Positions 50,955 through 60,197 are shown, counted from the stretch's first letter. The stretch is DNA of 64,000 bases from Fictibacillus fluitans (GCF_030418125.1 NZ_JAUHTR010000016.1:1-64000), one strand, 5' to 3'. Made by a program: numbers and translations. Notes: generated from the sequence alone by a model not told the origin.

Positions 50955-52997
50955 TTATACGGCTTTACTTGTCTGCTGTCCCTGCTGTATTTGATACATC
51001 TGATAATAGCGGCCGCCTTCTTTCATCAGGGACTGGTGAGTTCCCCGCTCCATAATTTTGCCGCGGTCGAGAACCAGAATCTGATCGGCGTTTTTTATCG
51101 TGGACAGCCGGTGTGCAATAATAAAGGTCGTTCTCCCCTGCTTGAGCACGTCAAGCGCATTTTGGATAATGGCTTCTGTTTCGGTATCAATGCTGGCTGT
51201 TGCTTCATCCAAAATTAAAATCGCCGGATTAAAGGCTAGCGCTCTGGCAAAAGACAGCAGCTGCCGCTGGCCCGCAGAAAGGGTGCTCCCCTTTTCGATA
51301 ACCGGTTCATCCAGGCCGCCGGGAAGGTTTTGTACAAATGGCATGGCCCCTACATCGGTGAGTGCTTTTTCCACCATTTCTCTCGTGATGGAAGGGTCAT
51401 CAAGGCTGATATTTGACGCAATTGTGCCGCTGAACAAAAATGGATCCTGCAGAACAATGCCCATGTGCTCACGCAAAACCTGCTTGGGCATTGCCATGAT
51501 ATCCTTGTTATCAATGAGTATCTTTCCCTGCTTAATATCATAAAAACGAAACAGCAAATTCATGATTGAACTTTTTCCGGAACCGGTATGTCCGACAAGC
51601 GCCAGGGTTTCTCCTTGCTTTGCTTCAAAGGAGATATGGTTCAGCACATTTTCACCCTCATTATAAGCGAAGCTTACATCCCTGAATGAGACATTCCCTT
51701 CATAGCGGGGCGTCTTTCTCACGTCCACATCCATTCCTGACTCATCAAGAAGAACAAACACGCGCTCTGCCGACACAAGCGCCTGCTCCAGCTGTGCCAG
51801 CTGATTCACCATCCCGGTAATAGGCTGAAACAGCCGGTTCAAATAATCCACAAAAGCATACAGGACACCAACGGAAATCAAGGCATCCGCTTTTAAAGAA
51901 GCTCCCCCGAAATACCAGATGAGTGCCACGAACGCCAGGTTCCTGAGGACACTTACAAGATTATGCGACGTCAGGCCGTTTAAGCTCAGCAGCTTGTTTT
52001 GGTAAGAGAAATACGTTTGATTCATGTCCTCGAATTCTTTCACCGTCTCTTTTTGACGCCTGAACGCCTGGATGATCGGCATTCCCTGAATGGATTCATT
52101 CACCATACCGTTAATGTCACTTAAAGTGGAACGGATAATATGGTTATACTTGGACGCAACTTTTCTGTACAGCTTGATCCATACAAGGAGAATAGGAACC
52201 AAAACCATAGTAATCATGGCGAGGCGGGCATCCAGGATAAAAAGAGCTGTGAAGATTCCCGCCATATAGATGATTCCCGTGAAAAAGTTGGACAGTACAT
52301 TTACAAACAATTCTTTGATTGCTTCTGTATCGTTCGTTACCCTGGACACTATTTTCCCTGCAGGCTGATTGTCAAAATACGTAATCGGCACCCTCTGGAT
52401 CTGGGAGAAAACATCCTGACGCAGTTTTTTGATCACAAGGTTGGACGAGCTTTGCAGCATATAATGCTGCCCATACTGAAAGATACTCGCAATCAGAAGC
52501 AGAACAAAATAAAAACCGGTCAGTTTGATGAGTCCGCTTATCTCAGGCTTGTAGAAATCAAAAAGCTTATTATTTATTATAGGTATTGCCGGGTATTCTT
52601 TTGTAACACCTTTATTATTAACGGTGATTTTATTTTTGCTGTAGCTCTTCTCGCCTTCAATAGCGGCAGGCTGCGGAATGAAATAATATGTTCTTCCGAT
52701 CTGGGTGATCCTGACTTGCCTGCCCTTGCTTTCACCCGGCAGCAGCCGGTCTTCCCTCTTATAATGCCTGCCCTGAAAAGCTACCGCGTTTTCTGAACCG
52801 GCTCCCGTTTCAAACCATGGCTTTTCGATACCCAAAATGTGTACATCTATCATCCGCTTCGCTATAAAGGGACCCGTAAGCTCTGCCGATACCGCAAGGG
52901 CCAGCAGAAGAAGCCCAATCATAAAGCTCTTTTTATAAATCAAGGCATATTGATACAATCGTTTTCCAGGCTTCACTTTTTTACACCGCCCTTTCAT
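50955..52997 (-). CDS. bmrD: Heterodimeric multidrug ABC exporter subunit BmrD (YheH)
   Basis: 680 aa from the ATG at 52997; it overlaps the bmrC end by 17 nt. Six-helix ABC exporter domain followed by an ATPase domain: Walker A LVGHTGSGKSS, signature LSAGQRQLLSFARAL (Gly to Ala in the second Gly-like position), Walker B AILILDEATASIDTETEA with the catalytic Glu, and switch IAHRLST. A long extracellular insertion after the first helix (RMIDVHILGIEKPWFETG ...) is characteristic of BmrD. Works with BmrC; it exports drugs such as doxorubicin and fluorescent dyes in B. subtilis. Ribosome site weak, suggesting coupling to bmrC. Confidence 0.93.
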   Translation of the reverse strand: MKGRCKKVKPGKRLYQYALIYKKSFMIGLLLLALAVSAELTGPFIAKRMIDVHILGIEKPWFETGAGSENAVAFQGRHYKREDRLLPGESKGRQVRITQIGRTYYFIPQPAAIEGEKSYSKNKITVNNKGVTKEYPAIPIINNKLFDFYKPEISGLIKLTGFYFVLLLIASIFQYGQHYMLQSSSNLVIKKLRQDVFSQIQRVPITYFDNQPAGKIVSRVTNDTEAIKELFVNVLSNFFTGIIYMAGIFTALFILDARLAMITMVLVPILLVWIKLYRKVASKYNHIIRSTLSDINGMVNESIQGMPIIQAFRRQKETVKEFEDMNQTYFSYQNKLLSLNGLTSHNLVSVLRNLAFVALIWYFGGASLKADALISVGVLYAFVDYLNRLFQPITGMVNQLAQLEQALVSAERVFVLLDESGMDVDVRKTPRYEGNVSFRDVSFAYNEGENVLNHISFEAKQGETLALVGHTGSGKSSIMNLLFRFYDIKQGKILIDNKDIMAMPKQVLREHMGIVLQDPFLFSGTIASNISLDDPSITREMVEKALTDVGAMPFVQNLPGGLDEPVIEKGSTLSAGQRQLLSFARALAFNPAILILDEATASIDTETEAIIQNALDVLKQGRTTFIIAHRLSTIKNADQILVLDRGKIMERGTHQSLMKEGGRYYQMYQIQQGQQTSKAV

Positions 52998-54735
52998 CGA
53001 GGCGCTCTTCAACTTTTTGCCGCTCATACTGTTCGCTGTACCAGCCGCCGTGCTCAAGAAGTTCATTATGTGTTCCCTCTTCGGCAATCTCTCCATCATC
53101 CATTACAATGATCTGGTCCGCGTGCTCAACCGCCGATAACCGGTGAGTCGTGATCAATGTTGTTTTCCCGGCTCTTTCTCTTCTTATGTTTGAGATGATG
53201 GCTGCTTCCGTTTTTGCATCGACCGCTGAAAGGGCATCATCCAGCAGGAGGATCTCGGGATCGATCAACAGGGCCCTGGCAATGGAAACCCGCTGTTTTT
53301 GTCCGCCGGACAGTGCGACGCCCTTTTCCCCTACCAGCGTATTAAGTCCATGCGGCAAATACCTCACATCCTGATCAAAAGCTGCCATTTTAAGAGCATG
53401 CTCAAGCTCCTTATCCGTTCCCGCGCTGTTTCCAAACAGTACATTCTCTCGAATTGTTTTTGAAAAAAGGGTGGCTTCCTGCGGAACATAGCCGATCCAT
53501 CCCTGGATATCCTCCAGGGCAAGCTGCGCCAGATCTTTATCCGAGATGCTGATGGTTCCCTCACCTAGCGGATACTCACGAAGGAACTGCTTGAGCAGCG
53601 TGGTTTTGCCGCTGCCTGTTCGTCCGACAATCCCAAGTGTCTGGCCTTTTTTCACGCTTACATGAATTCCTTTTAAGTTATCCGTTTCTGATGATGGATA
53701 ACGGAACGATACATTACGAAATTCAATGGTGCCCGGCAGGTTCAGCTTTACCGGATGAGGAGGGCTTTTTACATCCGGTTCATAGGCCAGTGTTTCGTTC
53801 ACCCGGTCCAATGACGCATTTCCCCGCTGCATGACATTGATTAGTTCGCCGACCGCAAACATCGGCCATATCAGCATTCCGAGATACACGTTGAAGGAAA
53901 CAAGCTGTCCAAGAGTGATCGTATTGTGAAAAACAAGATAGGCGCCATATCCCAACCCAATCAAATAGCTGATTCCTACCAGCACTTTAATGGTCGGCTC
54001 AAATAACGCATCCACCCTGGCGACCGCCACGTTTTTCCCGTAGACATCATCCGTGAGCGTTTCAAAACGTGCCATGTCTGCCTGCTCCTTAACATAAGCA
54101 CGGATTACCCTTACTCCCGAAATACTCTCAAGCACCTGATCATTCATATCTCCAAAGGCATCCTGTGCCTGCAGAAACCGTTCATGCACCTTCTTTCCGT
54201 ACAGGCTCATGGCAATGGCCATGATTGGCAGTGGAATGACCGCGGCAAGCGTCAGTTTCCAGCTGATAAACAGCCCCATGGTAGACAAAATGACGAGCAT
54301 GAATATACTCGAGTCCACAAGTGTGAGAATCCCGAATCCTGCAGTAACTGAAATGGCCTTTAAATCGTTGGTCGCCCTGGCCATAAGATCACCCGTCTTG
54401 TTTTTTTCATAAAACGAGGGAGTCATCTTTAAGAGGTGCCTCATGAATTTGGAGCGGAGGATCCGTTCCACAACAAATGCCCCGCCAAATAACTGATACA
54501 TCATGAAGTACGTTAAGATATAAGTAATGATCAATAAGCCTGTGTACATTAAAATCGTTTGGATCAATGTTTCTTTAGTCAATTTACCCAGATTAATGGC
54601 ATCGATCGAATTGCCCACTATTTTTGGAGGGATAACCTCCAGAATGCCAACCAAAATCAAAAGAACAACCGCTACCGTATAGCGCTTCCAATGCTCTTTA
54701 AAGAACCAGCTTAATTTGCTTAAAACTGAAAACAT
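52981..54735 (-). CDS. bmrC: Heterodimeric multidrug ABC exporter subunit BmrC (YheI)
   Basis: 584 aa; GGGAGGAG precedes the ATG. Exporter-type six-helix domain (LSWFFKEHWKRY at the start), then ATPase with Walker A IVGRTGSGKTTLLK, signature ALSGGQKQRVSIARALL and Walker B ILLLDDALSAVDAKTEA. The usual catalytic Glu after Walker B is Asp here, the known degenerate half of the BmrC/BmrD pair. A leader ORF and terminator precede it, as in B. subtilis where bmrB controls bmrCD by attenuation. Confidence 0.94.
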   Translation of the reverse strand: MFSVLSKLSWFFKEHWKRYTVAVVLLILVGILEVIPPKIVGNSIDAINLGKLTKETLIQTILMYTGLLIITYILTYFMMYQLFGGAFVVERILRSKFMRHLLKMTPSFYEKNKTGDLMARATNDLKAISVTAGFGILTLVDSSIFMLVILSTMGLFISWKLTLAAVIPLPIMAIAMSLYGKKVHERFLQAQDAFGDMNDQVLESISGVRVIRAYVKEQADMARFETLTDDVYGKNVAVARVDALFEPTIKVLVGISYLIGLGYGAYLVFHNTITLGQLVSFNVYLGMLIWPMFAVGELINVMQRGNASLDRVNETLAYEPDVKSPPHPVKLNLPGTIEFRNVSFRYPSSETDNLKGIHVSVKKGQTLGIVGRTGSGKTTLLKQFLREYPLGEGTISISDKDLAQLALEDIQGWIGYVPQEATLFSKTIRENVLFGNSAGTDKELEHALKMAAFDQDVRYLPHGLNTLVGEKGVALSGGQKQRVSIARALLIDPEILLLDDALSAVDAKTEAAIISNIRRERAGKTTLITTHRLSAVEHADQIIVMDDGEIAEEGTHNELLEHGGWYSEQYERQKVEERLDERAV

Positions 54736-54874
54736 TGTTCCACTCCTCCCATCTTGCAGCCGCTGCTGCGAAAGCTACCCCGAGCCCAAAGAAAGCCCCC
54801 ACTTCAATCTCACCATAATTAATAATCTCATCCTGCATCTCTCCTTTAGAAGAATGATAAATTTAACCCAAAAA

Positions 54875-54909
54875 CAAAAAAGCATACCGCCTCAGGGAGG
54901 CGATATGCT
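54875..54909 (-). terminator. Intrinsic terminator in the bmrCD leader (attenuator)
   Basis: 13-bp stem on the minus strand, AGCATATCGCCTC / GAGGCGGTATGCT (one G-T pair), loop CCT, then TTTTTTG. It lies 140 nt before the bmrC start and 56 nt after the leader ORF. Its position between promoter and gene means it must be read through for bmrCD expression. Confidence 0.88.
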
Positions 54910-54964
54910 AAAAATAGAGACACGTCACGTCACAAAGGAAAAAGTGCGGCCGTGTGCCTTCAGG

Positions 54965-55054
54965 TTATGCGTAGTTACGGAATGGCCGGTCACCATATAA
55001 AATTGAAAAAGATCTGCTTGTTAAACCGTGTAAACGAATCATAGTCTTTTTCAT
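54965..55054 (-). CDS. bmrCD leader peptide (BmrB-like)
   Basis: 29 aa, beginning MKKTMIRLHGLTSRSF and ending RPFRNYA; AAAGGATGG precedes the ATG. Same position relative to bmrC as bmrB (54 aa, ribosome-mediated attenuation) in B. subtilis, though shorter and of different sequence as far as I can judge. The leader-peptide role is inferred from position, size and the terminator downstream. Confidence 0.65.
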   Translation of the reverse strand: MKKTMIRLHGLTSRSFSILYGDRPFRNYA

Positions 55055-55101
55055 GACACAACCATCCTTTCAATAAATTGTAATTTCTTTTAACCTCAGT
55101 A

Positions 55102-55131
55102 ATGTTATCATTATTATGACTAAATTGTCAA
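55102..55131 (-). promoter_or_regulatory. Sigma-A promoter of the bmrCD leader
   Basis: Minus strand: consensus TTGACA, 18-nt spacer, extended TG-A-TAACAT. It lies about 50 nt upstream of the leader ATG. Confidence 0.7.
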
Positions 55132-55169
55132 TATCGAATATTGTATATTTTCTAACAATTATTAAATAT

Positions 55170-55197
55170 AAAAAGTTCGCCAGAGACGAACTTTTTA
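55170..55197 (-). terminator. Terminator after ribH
   Basis: 10-bp stem AAAAAGTTCG / CGAACTTTTT with a 7-nt loop. The minus-strand T-run follows 5 nt past the ribH stop. Confidence 0.85.
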
Positions 55198-55201
55198 CTC
55201 A

Positions 55202-55672
55202 TTAAAAATTAAATTGACGGTTTAAATTGGCCATTTCAATGGCAGAAGCTGCTGCTTCCCAGCCCTTGTTTCCAGCTTTTGTGCCTGCACGTTCAATGGC
55301 CTGCTCGATGGAATCAGTGGTCAAAACCCCAAATATTACTGGGATGCCTGACTGAAGTGAAGCGGTTGAGACACCTTTTGCCGCTTCGTTGCACACATAA
55401 TCAAAGTGAGGTGTTGATCCGCGAATAACTGTTCCAAGCGTAATCACTGCATCGTATTTTCCGGAATCAGCCATTTTTTTTGCGATCAAAGGAATTTCAA
55501 ACGCTCCCGGCACCCACGCCACATCCACACTCTCTTCTTCCACACCATGGCGCTTCAATGCGTCCTGTGCGCCGCCAAGCAGCTTGTTTGTAATAAATTC
55601 ATTGAACCGGCCTACCACGATCCCTACTTTTAGTCCTGTTCCGATTAAGTTTCCTTCAAAAATGTTTCCCAT
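55202..55672 (-). CDS. ribH: 6,7-Dimethyl-8-ribityllumazine synthase
   Basis: 156 aa. Condenses 5-amino-6-ribitylaminouracil with dihydroxybutanone phosphate. Family features: [47 protein letters not shown] and [17 protein letters not shown]. Last gene of the rib operon; its start lies 18 nt after the ribBA stop. In Bacillus it forms a 60-subunit capsid enclosing riboflavin synthase. Confidence 0.97.
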   Translation of the reverse strand: MGNIFEGNLIGTGLKVGIVVGRFNEFITNKLLGGAQDALKRHGVEEESVDVAWVPGAFEIPLIAKKMADSGKYDAVITLGTVIRGSTPHFDYVCNEAAKGVSTASLQSGIPVIFGVLTTDSIEQAIERAGTKAGNKGWEAAASAIEMANLNRQFNF

Positions 55673-55690
55673 TGCGTGCTTCCTCCTCTG

Positions 55691-56884
55691 TTAGAACTGC
55701 AGCAAGTGCCCCAGTTTCATCTTCTTTGTTTTTAGATAGTTTTCATTGTCTTTATTTGCCGGCATTTGAATCGGCACCCGCTCAACCACCTCAAGATCGT
55801 ACCCTTTCAGCCCGGTTATTTTACGCGGGTTGTTGGTTAAAAGACGCATTTTCTTGATGCCGAGCTCCTTTAAGATCTGAGCTCCGATGCCATAGTTTCG
55901 AAGATCTGGCGCAAAGCCGAGCTTTTCATTGGCTTCCACGGTGTCCAGTCCTTCTTCCTGAAGCTTATAGGCGCGCATCTTATTCAACAGTCCGATTCCA
56001 CGGCCTTCCTGCCTCATATAGAGCAATACACCTGAACCGGCTTCTTCGATTTGCTGAAGTGCCGCATGAAGCTGCGGACCGCAGTCACAGCGGTGTGAGC
56101 CGAATACATCACCTGTCAGGCATTCAGAATGCACTCTTACAAGCACCGGCTTTTCCGGATCGATTTTCCCCTTGATAAGTGCCACGTGTTCTTTATCGTC
56201 AATAAGGTTGGAGAACCCGATTGCTGTGAAATCCCCAAAATCCGTGGGCAATTTAATTTCGACTTCTTTTTTGACCATTTTTTCTTTGCGGTTGCGGTAT
56301 TGAATGAGGTCTTTAATGGTGATGAATTTCAAGTCATGCTCCAGTGCCAGTTTTTGCAGCTGCGGCACCCTTGCCATCGTTCCATCTGCATTCATGATTT
56401 CACAAATCATGCCCGCCGGTTTTGCGTCTGCCAGCAAAGCCAGATCAACGGCGGCTTCCGTATGTCCTGCCCGTCTCAGCACGCCTCCTTTTTTGGCGAT
56501 CAAAGGAAAAACATGGCCGGGACGCTTGAAGTCTCCGCCTTTGGATCCTTCTTCAACCATTTTTTGAATGGTGATGGCCCGCTCAGCAGCCGAAATTCCT
56601 GTTGTTGTGCTCTCATGGTCAATGCTTATGGTAAAGGCCGTACCGTGGGGATCTGTGTTATTGGTGACCATCGGTGTAAGCTCCAGCTTAGCTGCAAGAT
56701 TTTCATCAATCGGTGCACAAATCAGCCCTCTTCCGTGAGTTGCCATAAAGTTTACGGTGGCAGGTGTTACTTTTTCAGCAATGGCAACAAAGTCTCCTTC
56801 ATTTTCCCTGTCCTCATCGTCCACAACAATGACAGGTTTACCATTAATCAAATCCTCAACCGCTTCTTCTATACTGTGAAACAT
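55691..56884 (-). CDS. ribBA: Bifunctional DHBP synthase / GTP cyclohydrolase II
   Basis: 397 aa. N-terminal 3,4-dihydroxy-2-butanone-4-phosphate synthase domain (about 1-200; [25 protein letters not shown], and RPGHVFPL) makes the four-carbon unit. The C-terminal GTP cyclohydrolase II domain (about 205-397) shows the zinc cysteines in [18 protein letters not shown] and the RQEGRGIGL motif. Called ribA or ribAB in B. subtilis. Second gene after ribE. Confidence 0.97.
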   Translation of the reverse strand: MFHSIEEAVEDLINGKPVIVVDDEDRENEGDFVAIAEKVTPATVNFMATHGRGLICAPIDENLAAKLELTPMVTNNTDPHGTAFTISIDHESTTTGISAAERAITIQKMVEEGSKGGDFKRPGHVFPLIAKKGGVLRRAGHTEAAVDLALLADAKPAGMICEIMNADGTMARVPQLQKLALEHDLKFITIKDLIQYRNRKEKMVKKEVEIKLPTDFGDFTAIGFSNLIDDKEHVALIKGKIDPEKPVLVRVHSECLTGDVFGSHRCDCGPQLHAALQQIEEAGSGVLLYMRQEGRGIGLLNKMRAYKLQEEGLDTVEANEKLGFAPDLRNYGIGAQILKELGIKKMRLLTNNPRKITGLKGYDLEVVERVPIQMPANKDNENYLKTKKMKLGHLLQF

Positions 56885-56903
56885 CGATCATCCCTCCTCT
56901 GCT

Positions 56904-57551
56904 TTAAAACCCATGCTCTGCTAAATAGTCCATTGTTATGGCTGATTTTTGTTTTTCTTCTTTTTTGCCTGTAATAAATTTTTCAACATATTTTCCAAGC
57001 ATGTCGCATTCCACATTCACCGAATCTCCCTTGGTTTTATCGCCCAATACGGTATGAGAAACGGTATGAGGGATCAATGAGACCGTAAATGTATCGTCCG
57101 TCAAACCAAAAATGGTCAGGCTTGTTCCGTCCACAGCCACCGAGCCTTTTTGGAGCAGGTAGTTGGACAGACTTTTTGGAACTTTTATATCGTAATAAAT
57201 GGCATTCTTTTCGGGCCGTTTTTGTACTATTTCACCAGTACCATCAATGTGGCCGCTGACGAAATGCCCTCCAAACCGGCCGCCGGATGACATGGCCCGT
57301 TCCAGGTTTACTTTGGAGCCAAACGATAAAAGCTTCAATCCTGTGCTCCGGTAGGTTTCTGGCATAATATCAACGGTAAAGCTTTTCTCGGAAAAAGTGG
57401 TCACCGTCAGACAAACACCGTTGACGGAGATGCTGTCCCCCAGCTGAACATCATCAAGAACTTTTGAAGCGGAAATGGTTAAGACAATGGTTTCGTTTCC
57501 TTTTTTTATTCCCTCGATTGTACCTAATTCTTCTACGATTCCAGTAAACAT
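56904..57551 (-). CDS. ribE: Riboflavin synthase alpha chain
   Basis: 215 aa. Two lumazine-binding repeats, each about 95 residues: the first begins MFTGIVEELGTIEGI and contains GDSISVNGVCLTV; the second begins HFVSGHIDGTGEIVQ and contains KGSVAVDGTSLTI. Converts two lumazines to riboflavin and its precursor. First structural gene after the FMN riboswitch; the usual first gene, ribD, is missing. Confidence 0.96.
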   Translation of the reverse strand: MFTGIVEELGTIEGIKKGNETIVLTISASKVLDDVQLGDSISVNGVCLTVTTFSEKSFTVDIMPETYRSTGLKLLSFGSKVNLERAMSSGGRFGGHFVSGHIDGTGEIVQKRPEKNAIYYDIKVPKSLSNYLLQKGSVAVDGTSLTIFGLTDDTFTVSLIPHTVSHTVLGDKTKGDSVNVECDMLGKYVEKFITGKKEEKQKSAITMDYLAEHGF

Positions 57552-57591
57552 TGATTCACCTCCTGCTGTGCTGCTGTTTTAATCAAGGAAT

Positions 57592-57632
57592 GAAAAAAAC
57601 CCCTGAAAGTCATTACGCTCCAGGGGTTTCTA
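57592..57632 (-). terminator. Riboswitch-controlled terminator upstream of ribE
   Basis: On the minus strand AAACCCCTGG / CAGGGGTTT with a T7 tail, about 100 nt after the FMN aptamer and 41 nt before ribE. In the known mechanism FMN binding lets this hairpin form and ends transcription. Confidence 0.85.
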
Positions 57633-57730
57633 TCTATTGCATTCTGAAAATACTCATCATATCAATAAACAGTAAGTCGAAATAAGCCTTTGGTGTACTT
57701 GTAAAAAAGCAGTCCAAAAAAGCATTTCGT

Positions 57731-57872
57731 CATTCCTTCTCCCATCCAGACTATACTGTCGGCTCTGGAATTTCACCAGATCCACCGTCCGCTTAAAAAA
57801 GCATCCGGGTCACGGACTGAGAGGATTATACCTCATCACCGCCGGTTGGGAATTACACCCGACCCCGAAGGA
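57731..57872 (-). ncRNA. FMN (RFN) riboswitch
   Basis: Read on the minus strand, the conserved RFN core is present: CTTCGGGGTCGGGTGTAATT at the 5' side, CCCAACCGGCGGTGAT, then GTCCGTGACCCG, a variable stem, GGTGGATCTGGTGAAATTCC, and AGCCGACAGTATAGTCTGGA near the 3' end. It lies in the leader of ribE-ribBA-ribH with a terminator between it and ribE. It turns the operon off when FMN is plentiful. No protein gene overlaps it. Confidence 0.96.
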
Positions 57873-57966
57873 AATATAATATTTAATTACTTGCACAATG
57901 TAAGTATAACGTTCTTTACCGCCTGTTACAAATATCAAATCCCGAAACCGGCTTTTTTTACTGCGC

Positions 57967-58713
57967 TTATTGCCGGTCCAAACCTTTGGATTCAATGAAT
58001 TCCTTCATGTACGTCCGCTTCGGCTGGCTCATTACTCTTGCCATTTGTGTAGCCCATCCTTCGTCCCGTGTTCCACCCGTACGTTCTCTGTAATACTCAG
58101 CGGTCTGCAGTTCAAATTCTTTAAGGATTGGAAGAGCCTTTTCATCTTCAGCATACTGGTTTTTGTGGAAAACTGCTGTCTGAGGCAGCCGCGGCTTTAA
58201 TCCCGGTGCCGCATCAGGATAGCCGACTGCCATTCCAAACAATGGAACCACATGATCCGGGCAGCGCAGCAGCTCTGAAACCTCCGGTAAATTATTGCGG
58301 ATGCCTCCGATATAAACGATGCCCAATCCAAGCGATTCTGCTGCCACCGCCACATTCTGGGCCGCAAGTGCCACATCAATCATCCCGACCATGAATCCTT
58401 CTTTGGAACTTATGGTATCATCCACATTTTTGCCGGCGATTTGTGCCATCAGCTCATGGCGATGATAATCCAGGCAAAAAACAAAGAAATAGCCATTTTG
58501 AGCAACATAGGTTTGATTGCCCGCGAGCTCAGCCAGCTTGTCTTTGATGCTCTGCTCCTCAATGCCTATGATGGAATAAACCTGTTGATAGCTTGATGTG
58601 GATGCAGCCTGAGCGCATTGAATAAGTGTTTCCACGGTGTCCTGGCCAATCGGTTCGTCTTTAAACCGGCGAATGGACCTGTGAGATAGAATATTTTTTA
58701 TCGTTTCGTTCAT
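57967..58713 (-). CDS. Oxygen-insensitive NADPH nitroreductase / flavin reductase (NfrA-type)
   Basis: 248 aa, NfsA/FRP family, FMN-dependent. Starts MNETIKNILSHRSIRRFKDE; the conserved core includes STSSYQQVYSIIGIEE, GLGIVYIGGIRNNLPEV, VVPLFGMAVGYP and LKPRLPQ. The C-terminal RTYMKEFIESKGL is typical of NfrA. It reduces nitroaromatics, quinones or flavins. The ATG lies after AAGGAAGGGG. Upstream of it on the same strand is a LysR regulator. Confidence 0.9.
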   Translation of the reverse strand: MNETIKNILSHRSIRRFKDEPIGQDTVETLIQCAQAASTSSYQQVYSIIGIEEQSIKDKLAELAGNQTYVAQNGYFFVFCLDYHRHELMAQIAGKNVDDTISSKEGFMVGMIDVALAAQNVAVAAESLGLGIVYIGGIRNNLPEVSELLRCPDHVVPLFGMAVGYPDAAPGLKPRLPQTAVFHKNQYAEDEKALPILKEFELQTAEYYRERTGGTRDEGWATQMARVMSQPKRTYMKEFIESKGLDRQ

Positions 58714-58810
58714 CCTGCGAAAAACCCCTTCCTTTTGGGTACATCATTATGTTACCTAATCTAGCATAAGATTAATCCAAACGAAAAGCAGAGCGGCTTA
58801 TGCCGAACAT

Positions 58811-58845
58811 AAAAAAAGTCCCGGGATCTCCCGAGACTCATTTCT
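58811..58845 (-). terminator. Terminator after the LysR gene
   Basis: 9-bp stem AGTCTCGGG / CCCGGGACT followed by TTTTTTT on the minus strand, about 40 nt after the LysR stop. Confidence 0.85.
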
Positions 58846-58884
58846 ATTTAGTGAATTTTTGCTTCTTACATAATTATTTAGTGT

Positions 58885-59760
58885 TTAATATTGAAGAAGA
58901 TGATGGATAAACTTTTTGACGGCGTATGTTTTGTATTTTTGCTTTTTCATGATAATTCCTAGGTGCCACGGGATATCCACCTCCTTTATTCTTACCATTT
59001 GGATATTTGGATCATTGGCTTTGTTAAACATGGAAACCGGCAAAAAAGAAACACCAAGATTTTCACCCACAAGACCGGTTATGAAATCCCATTGCGAGCT
59101 TTTATAGGCAATGGCCGGTTCAAACCCTGCTTGCCGGCAAACCCCCAGCATTCTGCCGTAAAGAGCAAATTCTTCGGTGAAAAAAATGAACGTTTCATCC
59201 TGCAGTTCTTTTAACTCGATTTGCTTCCTTCCGGCAAGAGGATGCTGGCTGCTCACCACAAGAGCCATGACATCCTTCATAAAAGGAACCACATCAAATT
59301 GCTCTTCATCCACTGGCAGAACGGATACTCCAAGTTCCAGCTGTCCGGCCATTACTTCTTCTTCCACTTTTTTTGCACCGTGTTCATCCAGCTTGATGGC
59401 GATTTCAGGATAGCTTTTATGAAAGTCCCCAAGGATCTTTGGAAAATACAACGTGCCTATGACCGGGGGCAAGCCAATGGAGACCTGTCCTTTTTTTAAA
59501 TTCATCACATCATACAGGGAGGAAGACAAATCCTCCATTGAGTGAAGGATCTGCTGGGCGTGACGGTATACCGCCTGCCCGGCATCTGTTAATTCAATTG
59601 TTCTCCCTGAGCGGTCAACCAACTGGACTTCCAGTTCATCTTCGAGTGATTTGACCATTTTGCTTAAAGATGGCTGGGAAAGGAACAGGGTCTGCGCGGC
59701 TTTTGTAAAACTTTTCTGCTTCCCGACCTCTACAAAATACTTTAATTGTCTGATATCCAT
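58885..59760 (-). CDS. LysR-family transcriptional regulator
   Basis: 291 aa. N-terminal winged helix-turn-helix (MDIRQLKYFVEVGKQKSFTK ... SQPSLSKMVKSLEDEL), linker helix, and a two-lobed effector domain beginning about residue 90 (GQVSIGLPPVIGTLYFPKIL). Resembles the CidR/YwbI-CcpC-AlsR branch, but I cannot assign a name. Targets unknown; the nitroreductase gene downstream is on the same strand and separated by a terminator, so it is not a simple divergent pair. Confidence 0.9.
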   Translation of the reverse strand: MDIRQLKYFVEVGKQKSFTKAAQTLFLSQPSLSKMVKSLEDELEVQLVDRSGRTIELTDAGQAVYRHAQQILHSMEDLSSSLYDVMNLKKGQVSIGLPPVIGTLYFPKILGDFHKSYPEIAIKLDEHGAKKVEEEVMAGQLELGVSVLPVDEEQFDVVPFMKDVMALVVSSQHPLAGRKQIELKELQDETFIFFTEEFALYGRMLGVCRQAGFEPAIAYKSSQWDFITGLVGENLGVSFLPVSMFNKANDPNIQMVRIKEVDIPWHLGIIMKKQKYKTYAVKKFIHHLLQY

Positions 59761-59818
59761 TGCAAGTCCCTTTCATGGCAATATACTGGTCTTTTATTCA
59801 TTTTACCCATGTAAGAGG

Positions 59819-59868
59819 CAAAAAAAAGCTGCAGTAAGCAGTCAAACTTCCAACTGCACCGCAGCTAT
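59819..59868 (-). terminator. Terminator after the thioredoxin-like gene
   Basis: Stem AGCTGC...GCAGT / ACTGC...GCAGCT with an internal loop, followed by TTTTTTTT on the minus strand. Confidence 0.8.
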
Positions 59869-59876
59869 GAATCAAA

Positions 59877-60197
59877 TTAAACGGGAAGACTTTCCAGGTA
59901 TCCGCGTACATCCTCAGGTGTTTTTGCATTTGCGCTGTGCAGATGAGCCAGCTTTTCTCCGCCTTTGAACAATAACAGGCTCGGAATTCCCATAACCTCA
60001 TACTTTTCTGCGAGTTCAGGAAATTTGTCTCTGTCAATTTCGTACCAGGCTTTATCCTTATGTTCTTCCATAATTTCTGGAATAAATACTTCAAGACGCC
60101 TGCAGTCAGGGCACCATCCTGCTGTAAAGATCATGATTGTTTCCTTGTCTGCTGAAATAATCTCATTAAATTCCTCTAGCGTTTGCACTTCTTTCAT
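59877..60197 (-). CDS. Thioredoxin-family protein
   Basis: 106 aa. Active-site motif WCPDC (about residues 28-32) in TAGWCPDCRRLE, cis-proline in MGIPSLLLF, and a compact thioredoxin fold with no signal peptide, so cytoplasmic. The CPDC dipeptide differs from the CGPC of classic TrxA; small Bacillus proteins such as YtpP/YdbP have similar length. Likely a dithiol-disulfide oxidoreductase. GGGAGG precedes the ATG. Confidence 0.85.
   Translation of the reverse strand: MKEVQTLEEFNEIISADKETIMIFTAGWCPDCRRLEVFIPEIMEEHKDKAWYEIDRDKFPELAEKYEVMGIPSLLLFKGGEKLAHLHSANAKTPEDVRGYLESLPV

Noticed and set aside
52140-52796. 218-codon open frame opposite bmrD
   Set aside because: Complement of a well-matched exporter; no start signals and an unlikely composition.
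56129-56974. Long open frame (281 codons) on the plus strand opposite ribBA
   Set aside because: Antisense to a certain gene in a codon-shadow frame, no ribosome site and a low-complexity His/Phe/Cys composition.
57810-57995. 61-codon frame on the minus strand inside the rib leader
   Set aside because: It overlaps the FMN aptamer, whose conserved bases explain the sequence; no ribosome site.
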